A stretch of 64,000 nt of DNA from Notospermus geniculatus (lineage: Eukaryota > Nemertea > Pilidiophora > Heteronemertea > Lineidae): contig NMRB01000906.1 of the NCBI GenBank assembly GCA_002633025.1, forward strand, positions 97,838 through 161,837, given 5' to 3'. Below are positions 12,828 through 24,400 of this stretch, in pieces. Below the pieces are notes generated by a model. The model was not told the origin of the DNA, did not search any database, and saw only the letters and a list, made by a program, of their open reading frames with translations. Position 1 is the first letter of the stretch. Every line of letters starts with the position of its first letter. A program made the position numbers and the translations under genes.

Positions 12828-13526
12828 TCAGAGCAGATCGCTCGTTACTACTCGAGAGCCTTTCTGGACAGCCAATCTACTGGCCCACTGTGGGACTAGC
12901 CGCCCTATCACCTGGTGCATCCACTGGGGGCGCCGAAGGCTTCTAGGCAAGCGACCACCAACCGATGAGGTACACGATCGTGTGCCGTGGTGAAGTCGAG
13001 CCATGAGACTGCGAGGTTCTTGTGGCCCTTCTTCGCATCTTGTGCGATTAGTGAATCCATGACCAAGCAATCCATTGTCCCTCGCCTTCCCTTTCGCAAG
13101 ACCCTCTGGTGCAGCGGCAGCAGTCCCTCCTCCACAAGCTGACCCGTTAGCTTGTTGGCCATAACCGATGTCGTAATCTTGTATGTACATCGTGTTAAGG
13201 CATGCAATGGGCCTAAACTTCGAGGGGTCTTCCCTATCTCCGGCACCTTTGTAGATTAGGGTTGTCACTGTGGGTCATCCACTCCGGGATTTGGTCTCCA
13301 TTGAGGAGCTCCACCACTACCTGTCCCAAGCACCGCCGCTGCAGGCCCAGAGATCTTCCACCAAACGTTTCTGATTCCAAGCCTTTAATTTGGGCGTGAG
13401 CTTCCTCCCCTCAGCGTCCGTGACAGTGCAGTCAAGCTCGGGTTCCCCGCCCCGAGCGTCGCACTTGGCTTGCACTGTCCGGGTCCAGTCAGTGATGTCG
13501 GGTTGATATGCTCCCTTTATCCCCAC
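12828..13526 (-). pseudogene. Non-LTR retrotransposon reverse transcriptase remnant
   Basis: The minus strand reads PSKFRPIACLNTMY in one frame and, after a frameshift near 13170, MANKLTGQLVEEGLLP then SWLDFTTAHDRVPHRL in another. These match reverse transcriptase fingers (RPI-L--MYK) and the palm motif around the first catalytic aspartate. Upstream, 13317-13526 reads WTRTVQAKCDARGG, perhaps from the same polyprotein. It is frameshifted and incomplete, so inactive. It is present only in copy 1; copy 2 has unrelated or differently deleted sequence at the same place. Confidence 0.75.
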
Positions 13527-14067
13527 GATTCCTGCCTAGAAATCATGAATGGGGTCCGAGGAAAATCTGTAATAATTGGCTATTGTTTGGAAGAAAGAAA
13601 TTCCACCAGCATCGTTGCTTTGTTGGTGAATATCACCGATCGATTTATGTGAGTTTTCAATTGTTATCATTTTCAATTTACGAACACGACTACACAATAA
13701 AATGATGAGTATTTCGGGCCTTGAAATCATTTGGTGTTTCACTCTCTTCACCATGGAAGGATTTTATGGCGCTGTGTTGATAGACTGGGATTTCCACACC
13801 GAAAGGCATAGAACGCTGCTGTTCTTCATCCTGGAGGGCAATATATTCCCCTGCAGTCCTAACGGATCTCTTGAGGCTCATCGTTGTCTTCCCAATGGCG
13901 AATCAATTCGCTGCACAATGTGACTTGTGCTTGAGTCAGGTGTTGACTGAATATTTTACGTGCAAGCTATCAGTCCTGATGAACTATGTATTTCTGCATC
14001 TTGCATGGTGATATGGACTAGTGGCATGCACTCTTTTATAATGGGAGCTGTCAGCGAGTTGACCAAT

Positions 14068-14844
14068 NNNNNNNNNNNNNNNNNNNNNNNNNNNNNNNNN
14101 NNNNNNNNNNNNNNNNNNNNNNNNNNNNNNNNNNNNNNNNNNNNNNNNNNNNNNNNNNNNNNNNNNNNNNNNNNNNNNNNNNNNNNNNNNNNNNNNNNNN
14201 NNNNNNNNNNNNNNNNNNNNNNNNNNNNNNNNNNNNNNNNNNNNNNNNNNNNNNNNNNNNNNNNNNNNNNNNNNNNNNNNNNNNNNNNNNNNNNNNNNNN
14301 NNNNNNNNNNNNNNNNNNNNNNNNNNNNNNNNNNNNNNNNNNNNNNNNNNNNNNNNNNNNNNNNNNNNNNNNNNNNNNNNNNNNNNNNNNNNNNNNNNNN
14401 NNNNNNNNNNNNNNNNNNNNNNNNNNNNNNNNNNNNNNNNNNNNNNNNNNNNNNNNNNNNNNNNNNNNNNNNNNNNNNNNNNNNNNNNNNNNNNNNNNNN
14501 NNNNNNNNNNNNNNNNNNNNNNNNNNNNNNNNNNNNNNNNNNNNNNNNNNNNNNNNNNNNNNNNNNNNNNNNNNNNNNNNNNNNNNNNNNNNNNNNNNNN
14601 NNNNNNNNNNNNNNNNNNNNNNNNNNNNNNNNNNNNNNNNNNNNNNNNNNNNNNNNNNNNNNNNNNNNNNNNNNNNNNNNNNNNNNNNNNNNNNNNNNNN
14701 NNNNNNNNNNNNNNNNNNNNNNNNNNNNNNNNNNNNNNNNNNNNNNNNNNNNNNNNNNNNNNNNNNNNNNNNNNNNNNNNNNNNNNNNNNNNNNNNNNNN
14801 NNNNNNNNNNNNNNNNNNNNNNNNNNNNNNNNNNNNNNNNNNNN
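14068..14844. other. Scaffold gap (777 N)
   Basis: A run of N separates the two near-identical copies of the duplicated segment. Long open frames reported across it are meaningless. Confidence 1.
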
Positions 14845-15097
14845 CCTCGCTGCTGGTGTCACGTGGACGATACGTCATCAGGAAATCCCGCGTTAAATGC
14901 CGAGAATGCCCGCTATCCTAGAGGGCGCAATGTTTGAGCACAAGTAGGTATCAGAAATGCAATATTCCCGAAGAGAAATTTATGAAAATCGTCTAAATTT
15001 TAAACTTTACACAATAATTTAATATCTTTGTTTGATTTGTATCCTATAAAAAAGCGAGTGGATGTAATGGCGAAATAATGGGTATTTATAACATGAA

Positions 15098-15403
15098 CTA
15101 TTTGTGGCTCGATTTGAAAGTCACACTAGGTAAAACATGGCTGCCCTCTTCGGCTCGACTCGAGCCGTCGAGTGCTATGTTCACGCCTTCGGCACTGTTC
15201 GTGGACTCCTCGGGAGTCTTCGACAGTTCGTGTTCATGTTCGTCATGGTGATGATGACTGCGATGATGGCGGAATGCTTGTAAAGAAAACCTTCGATGTG
15301 TCTGTTTTCTCCCACCTCTACGCTTAGATATATGAGGGTTATCCTTACGCATAGTTTTAGTTTTGTAAATCTGTAACTGTGTATAGAGCCTTTTGAGTTC
15401 CGC
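15098..15403 (-). CDS. GPR158-like: GPR158-like terminal exon: coiled segment, His-rich tail, stop (copy 2)
   Basis: The acceptor sits after a long T/C tract ending ttcag. The exon has 101 codons and a TAG stop. It begins AELKRLYTQLQIYKTKTMRK, the conserved cytoplasmic helix after TM7 in the family, then DNPHISKRRGG, a basic stretch, and a histidine-rich run (HHRSHHHHDEHEHE), ending VTFKSSHK. Vertebrate GPR158 and GPR179 have tails of several hundred residues with repeated VCPWE motifs; none is present. The protein is identical to copy 1 at 9342-9647. Confidence 0.88.
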   Translation of the reverse strand, partial: AELKRLYTQLQIYKTKTMRKDNPHISKRRGGRKQTHRRFSLQAFRHHRSHHHHDEHEHELSKTPEESTNSAEGVNIALDGSSRAEEGSHVLPSVTFKSSHK

Positions 15404-18400
15404 CTGAAAAAAGAAGAAAAAAACAGGTTAAGGTTCATACATATTTTATAACAGTAGGGAGGTTTAGAAATCAAACGATAAACGTAAACGTTAACGACAA
15501 CGTTATTTTTTTACCGAAAATGCAATATAAAACCTGGTTAATGTGTAGTATTAAAAATAACGTTGTCGTAAACTTTACGTTTATCGTTTGATTTCTAAAC
15601 CTCTCTAATGACAAATAATCCGGTTACTCTTCGACGAGGCCTACCCTTTGTGTCAAAACTGTTTGAAGGGGCGGGGACCTAGTTGTTCATGGTGGACGAG
15701 GGACATAACAATAGGTGCAGTCCGCCATTGACCACTCGCTACGGTTCAATGGGGATCATAACAGTGATAGAGGGCAGCACACAGTAATCAGGTCCTATAC
15801 AATGGATTTAACCACTAGTGACACCTGTTGAGGCAGTGAGTTAGGCACTCTGAACCACAGAATCATGACTTTTATTATTAATTTATCGTCATTGACTCTG
15901 ATGTATCATGGCCGCCATACTGCAGAGACTACTTATTTTCAGTGGTCATGTGATCTCATCTGGTCATGTGACAAACAAGATGGCCGGAAAACGCCAAGCA
16001 AACGTTATAAAGTAGATCACCAAAAACACCGAAAAACCTGCTATAAACACCGGTTTAACGCCTGTTTAATGATGGAATAAATATATTCATCCGCTATATA
16101 CACGATGTATGTTGAATTACAAACAAAATTGTCGTCGTTTCAAGGGACTATTCAACATGCGGATGCAACTTGGGTGTTAGTCGGTCAAGCTTCTCACTTC
16201 CGGCGCAGTGCGGTAGAATTCACCGCTGTATCGCTGCGCAAGATGGCGCCCATAATACAGTCGAGATATGTACGGAGGCCCGTCGGAAATTGCCGAAGTA
16301 CATACGAAGATGACGTCGATTGTGAGTTAGGAGGTTCCTCATTCAATGCCTAGCGGACCCATTCATGTTAATTAAGCACCAATCAGGAGAATTTTATGTT
16401 GTATTGGTCCGCTGGAATTTTGCTCCGTCTTTTGGAGTTAAGCGCGGCTGACTGCATAAGTTTGTTGAAATTTCTTGCACTTTAACAATATTTTCAACAT
16501 AGTGCCTGTTCTCGTTTTTGACTTGAAAAATTAGGCAAGGGATCCTAATTGTCTTCAGAGAATTCTTAAAGGGCACTGTAAAAATGGCATAGTCCCCGCG
16601 GGTAAATTTTACCAATGCCACAGGTGTAAAGTTTTTCAGTGTTTCCGTGTGTCAGTGTTCCCCCTATTGTTCTGGAAACACTAGCAGATAGATCGACACG
16701 TTTCTCTGTGTGTCCTTCATTGTCGAGTCGCGGCTTATTCCGTCAGACAATAGCAGGGGAACACTCGCAGATGGGGAACGCTAAAAAACGTTACACCGGC
16801 ACTTTCGATTTTACCACAGAAAAGGGTAATATTTGCTCACAAGCGCCGAACAATCCCGTTTACCACGGAAAAGGGTATTGTTCGGCGCTTGTTAGCAAAT
16901 AATATTACCTATTCGTTGGAATTCTCAGGCGTCTTTCCTCATTATGGGGGTAATGTTTACCTGGAACCGTGGGTAAAACTGGGGACAAGCTTACTCAGTG
17001 GGTACAACCTATTTTCCTATGGGAATAGGTGGGGAAAATCCGCGGGTCATGTGAAAATAACCCATGAGACAACTTTTAGTTTTTAAGTGTGTATGAATGG
17101 TGTGTGGTTGTGTTTACCAGAGGCATAGTTTTACAAACAAATTCTTCCCCACTTGGTGCCTCCATTGAAGCCAGATAGCTTCAAGTAGTTTGAACAACGT
17201 TTCATATGGCTTTATGCGTAAGTCGGTCGAAATATTCTACTTACATTGAATATTAACAAAAACAATTGCCAGTATAGTCAATAAAGTTTCTTCTAGGTTG
17301 AAAAAGTAGAGCAGAAAATCTATTCTCGTTCTGAATATTCCTCTAGGTGTACGAATAGTGCATACATGGAGATGTGCTTACCAGAGGCACGGTTCCAGAA
17401 ACAAGCACTTTCCCATTTTGGTACGAAAAGTTGACGACAAGTTGTACTGTTCTTAAAATTATAACTTGTGGGAAGAAGATATCGCGCAAAAGCAAAGGGG
17501 CTGGGGCTAGTGTGAAAGGAATAGGAGTCCTGGGAATGCAGATCCGAGATACATGTACAATAGTCTGCGGTTGTGAGATCATATTCGACTGGTCATGGTC
17601 TCTATTGCCATTGATATGTCCCAAACCCCGTTGAATAATAAAACCAGTCTTAGATTCCAGGCCCCGTATTCATAAAGCTACTTAAGTCTAAGTATGATAC
17701 TTATCTTTTGTGTTGAACAAAGGATAAGTGTCATACTAGACTTTAAGTATAGTTTTATGAATACGGGGCCAGGGGACCTATATTCCTGTCACACCAGCCG
17801 TCGGCCGGTGTGAAAGGAATCCAAGTCCCCCTGGAATCCAAGTCCGATCTTATTTTCAGCGAGGGATTAGAATATATGGCTAGAGAGACGATGACCATTC
17901 CAACGAACCTTACAATAGCGGGCTATTGTTTGACGGATCTACATTCCTAGGACGCTGATTCCTGTCACACCTGTGTGAACGCGCCCCCCCCCCCTTCGGA
18001 ATTATAGTCCGGGTGCCGTTTAAGGGTTAGCCCAGACCATAACTGTTGACAATGCAGCATTGGCTTTATATTGAGCACTTCTATCCCTAGGAGGTTCTCC
18101 GCTGGTACACCGGCCCACGCGCCTGTAATCCTGAAGGAGGCAAAATTTGCATACCCGAATATCCTCCGGGTCCATCTCAGCTAAGTTTATTTCCCCCACA
18201 TCCACATCCCCGTTGGACGATATCCCCACGTGGAGTTTCATAGACTCGGGAAGTATTGTGTCATGTACATCTGAAGTTGAGAACGCTCGTGTACGAAATG
18301 AATCGTCGTCGGGCGGCCGATGGGCATACCATAGCTGAAAAAGAAACAGTTTGGAATATGAAATGCCATATTGCTGAAAAACTCTTTTTAAAAATACGCA

Positions 18401-21400
18401 GTATTTCTGTTCGAAAATTCTCACATACTCGATTACGACCACACGACAAATTTCAAACCTAATTCAACTAACAACTGAGAGAGACCTGAAAATATTGCCC
18501 GACATACCAGACAGTGTAGAAAATAAGGGCCTTCCCGATTTTAGAGAGGTATATATATCGGTTTCTGAACGATAAAATTCTTAGAAGATGACGAAATGGT
18601 GGGGTATGGGCGAGAGACGGTCTTTGAGACTCTTGCCACTTGCTGGGCATGCTAGTTGTTGCACTTTTTCGACCCTGCCAGAGTCTGCATGTCGTCTTGC
18701 AGCATCTGCTGTGGCGATTGATGGTCCACTGCCAGTTCCTGAACACTCACTGAGCGAGATGGCACCTGATGGTCATGGCTGAGCCAAAGATGGCCGCCCT
18801 CTGGACCTCCGTCAGAAAAGCACCTTCACGCTTGACCAGACTGCCTTGCCCCTTGACCTACCTAAGCACGGACTTTAGGGTACCGAACGAAATCCCTGGT
18901 GGGTTGCGGCAAGGTCAGTTGTTGGAGGAGGAAAATCCGAGGAAAATCTGTAATAACTGGCTATTGTCTATTGGAAGAAAGAAATTCCACCAGCATCGTT
19001 GCTTTGTTGGTGGATATCACCGATCGATTTATGTGAGCTTTCAATTGTTATCAATTTCAATTGACGAACCCAACTATACAATAAAATGATGAATATTTGG
19101 GTTTGAAATCATTTGGTGTTTCATTCTATTCACCATGGAAGTATTTTATGGCGCTGTGTTGACAGACTGGGATTTCCACACCGAAAGTCATAGAACGCTG
19201 CTGCTCTTCATCCTGGAGGGCAATATATTCCCGTGCAGTCCTAACGGACCTGTTTAGGCTCATCGTTGTCTTCCCAATGGCGAATCAATTCGCTGCACAA
19301 TGTGACTTGTGCTTGAGTCAGGTGTTGACTGAATATTTTACGTGCAAGCTATCAGTCCTGATGAACTATGTATTTCTGCATCTTGCATGGTGACATGGAC
19401 TGGTGGCATGCACTCTTTTATAATGGGAGCTGTCAGCGAGTTGACCAATGGACATAGTGCGAAACGAGCTCCCGGGTGTAAACAAACCCACTTTGTACAG
19501 CACCCTCGGGTTTGTTTACACCCGGGAGCGTCGTTTCGCACTATGTCTATAGGTGTCACTACGGCCCAATTCAATGCATATAGCGGACCCAGTCATTATT
19601 GATCGAGCAGCAATCACGTAGATTTTCCTGTACGTTGGTCCGCTAGAACTTTGCTGCCATCTGTTGGCAATATGCGCGGCTGACTGCTCCAATAAGAAGG
19701 CCCGAAAGGTATCGGGCGCATCACGTTTACTTATGACACACTCAGTTTGTACCCGCGATAGTGACACAGGCACAGTTTTTCTCCTTTCACTCGTCGCTCA
19801 GCCTAAACATGAGTCACGTATCGTCGAACGAATATCGTATTTTAATCGTTTCTAAATTTTTAAACACACCAAATATGGGTTCTTTATACACTAGATCATT
19901 TTTGGAGTGTGCAGGACGTTGTGCTTCGACGGATCGCTGCACAGCCTTCAATGTGATGATGGACGTTGTAAATTACTTATGCCAGTTAAGTCTTCGAAGA
20001 GGAACGTGTTTTGAGAGGGATGAGATGTCACCTGGCTACGGTTCACGGCTTTACGAACGAAAGGTGTGTAATACATGAACGCACAATGATAGGCCTAAAA
20101 CATAGGGAGGTTGCTATCTAACTGCACGATTCACAATATAGCGGCCCAAAGTTCCCTGCAGCAGCGAACCCAATTTTTCGGTCCAAAATCGATGGTTAAA
20201 GTACCGCGGAACTTCGTCAGTCGGTCATGGCAAGATCACCAGAAAACTGGTGACTAATGTTGAGGGCATCGTTGTCTGAGGTATTAGGCTTGGCCTGGAC
20301 AAGCGATCCCGAAGATGCGGATGAAAACGATCCCCTTACGGTACTGGTCTGTAGTAGTTCTCAAAACGTCCTGGCCCGTCCTAAAAAATCGTAAAACGGG
20401 CTAGAACGTGTAATGTTGGCCAAATAATGCCTCGAAGTGCTGGAGCACCCTTCCCGTCCGAGCCCGTCCATGAAGTTCGTAAAAAGACTGTAAAAAGTTG
20501 CCACTACGTCCACTCCGTTCGCATGCAGTTTGAGCCCGTTCGGCAACATTTTCAAGAAGGTACTGAAACTACATGTAGTTCAGTGTGATGGGGGCATAAA
20601 AGAGAGCAAAAAGCATGCCCTCGTCTCGCCGAGAGCTGCTGCCCTTATTTGAATTTGGAAAAATAAGCAGTCGGGTGACACTTCTGGGCACTCTTGGATC
20701 ACTTGGACAGGTTGTAAGAGTTCGTGAATACTCTCTGCAACCATGTTCAAGTGCTCTGATCTACTAAGCATGGCTGATTTAGGGTCATGGTCCACACTCC
20801 ACCACGCATCCAATACAAGGCCTACTGACACACTGAGGACAACCGATGATGAACTTATTCATAGAAAATAAATTGGGGTCCAGAAACGGCTTCATGATGA
20901 ACAGGTTGTCGTTGTCCTGATGAATCAATTTTCCGTATAAGCGTTGCCTATGCATATTTTTTACTTGGCGTTAGGTTCATAGTCAAGTAGATTTTAAGCG
21001 ACGTCAACCATTAGCAGTGCTACCTCCATTTAATCCTAAAGTCAGGAGGAAGACGTCTGCATATGAGAGTTCTATTCCATGTCTTTTTGGTATTTATGTC
21101 GACGAACCTGTTCCATATCGAAGAGTAGTGGTATACAAACTTTCTGGACGTACGCCAGCCTTTAGGTTAGCATATAACTCGTCGTTTTATAGAAATGAGG
21201 TCCACATGCGAAAGTGGCTATTTAAGTCCTTCTTTATGGTGGTCTTTTATGAACAAGGTGCTAAACCAAAGTTTCTACTGTTCGATTATATTAAGGGCCG
21301 GTTTGTCGGTCAGATGCTCATACCGAATGAAGAGAGATGCCTTCACAGTCATTATTTCAGGCGGTTACGATTTCGCATTTTGGACCAGCTGGTCATTTTA

Positions 21401-24400
21401 TGTCGCATGAACCTCGATTGGGGCGTGGCACTAACTCTGTACGATTACGAGATAAGGAATGAGAAAAGTGATGTCAAAATGATACTTCAAAACGCCACCA
21501 AAATATATCACGTCCGTTCCAGTAAATTTGGATTAAGTCTATACAGTTCACCAACATTTCTGCACAGGAGTGATATAGTTGTAAACGTTGCGATGAGGTC
21601 TCGTCGAACCAACCTTATGCTCTTTCCGAAGGGTGAGCGTTATGCCCTCCACTTGCGACCGATTGGTTTGAGGGCGCCAACACAGGTTTTTGTGATTCCA
21701 GGTGATTACCGTTCAGGAAATACCGGCGGTTTCCTTGGCCCTCGTTTTATGGGCCAGTTAGTGATACCATGCAGACCGAAAGATGCTGTTGTTAGCAGAG
21801 CGTACACGCCGATCATGAGACTTCAAAAGAAACGTGTCGTTTTCCCAGCTACGGGTAAAACTTTGGATGATTTTCTGACGATGGTCGGCACGAAAATTTC
21901 TTTTGATGTGAACGGGGATATCTTGTATTTTTGTTGCCCCAAGAATCTTAATGAAGAAACAGAAAGTTTACGGAGTGTTTGGGTCTACAGAAACGGAATT
22001 GAGTGAGAAAATTTCGAATCGGGGAAAGTATTATGTGTTTTATTTTTCGAACATCTGAATTAGTAACTGACTTGATACTGGCTTTTGTGTTCTGTTCTAG
22101 ACGCAGAGTGACTGACTTGATACTGGCTTTTGTGTTCTATTCTAGACGCAGAGTAACTGACTTGATACTGGCTTTTGTGTTCTATTCTAGACGCAGAGTA
22201 ACTGACTTGATACTGGCTTTTGTGTTCTATTCTAGACGCAGATTAACTAACTTGATACCGGCTTTTGTGTTCTATTTTAGACGCAGGATATTCGGCCAGT
22301 CTATCGCCATTTTGCAGATGTTACATTCACCCCCACTGTGTGTAACATTCTGAATCTGATTGGGGACAGAGTGTTATGTAATATAGTTGTTCAAATTCGA
22401 AGGAAAACCTCACCGTTCACGATACGGTACGTGTATGGCCTAAATTACAGTCTCAATTCCTATACGGCAATAAAAAAGTCAAAATTTTACTTTGATGAAA
22501 GATTGCACGGTTCGGGAGACGATACGATTATCATCGAACAAAATTACGCGCTGTTAATAGCTCGCTCTACAAAACATAAAATATCACTCGTAGACATTAG
22601 CAAAGATTTTGGGGAGGGGAAGCCGACCGGTGCTGTCGTTTTCTCCGGCCCTGACAGTGACCCCTGTCACGGGGCCAATCCTAACTTAACTCGTTTTCAA
22701 ATTCATCATAACACTTGGGTAGTACGTAGCTGCGAATTAAAAGGGTCGTCAGCGTGTGTTATTTGGCTCTATGACATGGCTATATTTGGGGATTCCTTTA
22801 TCACTATGAACCTCACTAACGGAAAGAGATTGTTCGGTTTTAATTGTAGGAATGAAGATCCGGCGATAACCCTTTCAAGTAGAGGAGATGTGTTTGCATG
22901 TGAGCGCAATCGCGGAAATATCGTTTTTAAGTTGTTTGACAGATGCACCAGCAACAACAGACCAATGCGATTCACAATGGCCAGCAAATTAGCAAATTAT
23001 CGAAGGTATTTTTGTCTGTGGAATACCAAATTTCAAAGTTTTATGCTTTCCACCATTTCGTCCGGGAATATAGTGAAAATGTATAGACTGGAAATCGACA
23101 GATACCATACGAGTGTAACGGCACGAGAGGTTCCAATTCATAACTCCTCCCGCATTCGCATTAAACAGAAACAGTTGTTTGTTTCTGACCATGGTACTGT
23201 GGTACAGCCTGTATTCTCTGGTGGTTCGTATAAAGGCTGTTTGGAGTATGCAGACGTGCTCTCAACAGAAGGTTGATGGACATGGCTTAGACCTCTTCAC
23301 TACGTATCACCCGCCCACCGGGTGAAAATTCCACTGACCACTGTACCTATTACCCGGTCGCCGGGTGAAATCTTCGAATGCCATTTGAAATGGCTACAAC
23401 GTTAGAACTATAGTCTCGCCATCTATCATTCATCATTGGCACTAATCTAAGGTGTGTGACGGTTGTTTTTTTTAAATTTATCTCCATCTCCCCGTTCGGA
23501 CAGAGATGACTCATCCTCGAGTCACTTAGCGCGAGTCACTTACTCTGCATCTCAATGCCGAACTACACTTTCCAGATTCGACTGGGAAGGTCTGCCAGAT
23601 GTAGTGTACGTGCGCCGGTCACCCCACGATGTACGGTCGCGCTCTACGTTGCTTTTACTTCTAGCTGCGAGACCAACGCGCTAACCAGCAGGCCATGGCC
23701 GGCGGGTTAAAGCACCACGGTATTGCCACTTTCTGTCGACAGCCGGCGCCACCGGTACCCGTTCTCCAATACTGTAGTTAAGCCTTTCGCCCCAGTGTTG
23801 GAGAATGTATGATTACACTACAATGCACGTAGTAGCATGCGTAGTTTAGCAAGTCGTCAACAGAGGTCTCCCTTAACGCGGGTGGGTGTAACGCAGGATT
23901 GTGGTCCTTTAAGTCGTGAGAAGGGGTTCAATGCATGCGCCGAGTATGAGTGCGAGAATGAGAGAGGAATATAAAGTAACATGTCTAGCGTCCAATGGAA
24001 ATACCTAGTAAGTCACATTTTTGGAAAAAATGAGTTAAGGCCAAATTCGTACTTACTAGGTATTGTTTCAACATAATAAACAGTTTTTGTTCGCAAAATG
24101 TTCGCCAAAACCTCGGAAAGACAGTGGTGCACTTATTCGGTTTTTACGTCTAAGTCATCAGAATTGTGACTTACTACGTTTTTACCTTTGCAAATTCAGC
24201 ATGAAATCAGAGGAAAAACATAGCAAATTGCATTTAATCCTGTTCTATGACATATTTTTAATTAGGAGTGTTTTCCACAACAAAACTCTTGCATTTAATC
24301 CTGTTCTATGACATATTTTTAATTAGGAGTGTTTTCCACAACAAAACTCTTCCAAGTTGTCATTCCACATAAACCCATTTTTCTCGAAAACAACAAAATG

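Larger units (their letters stand above)
9089..14067 (+). repeat. Duplicated segment, copy 1
   Basis: Matches 14845-19450 nearly base for base (offset 5756 at the left end, 5884 by 12.3 kb). It carries the last two GPR158-like exons. It ends at a gap exactly where copy 2 continues. Differences are scattered substitutions, a missing hairpin (present at 17661 in copy 2) and a different block at about 12690-13550. Confidence 0.92.
14845..19450 (+). repeat. Duplicated segment, copy 2
   Basis: Begins abruptly at the gap, in the middle of the unit relative to copy 1, and runs into sequence unique to the right. The main differences from copy 1 are a 109-bp hairpin insertion at 17661-17769 and a replaced block at about 18574-18940. 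Confidence 0.92.

Noticed and set aside
13690-13881. Minus-strand 63-codon frame (MSLKRSVRTAGEYIALQDEE) as another receptor exon
   Set aside because: The copy 2 equivalent has an in-frame stop and several amino-acid changes, unlike the true exons, and the tail exons already join in phase without it.
13960-14937. Long open frames across 14068-14844
   Set aside because: Almost entirely N; no information.
22002-22281. Splicing module A directly into module B as one protein
   Set aside because: The only good donor near the end of A is phase 2, while B's acceptors need phase 0; the join would shift the frame.
22003-22353. Frame encoding a repeated RRRVTDLILAFVFYS peptide
   Set aside because: Produced by the 45-bp minisatellite, whose period is a multiple of three; it shares no frame with the neighbouring exons.
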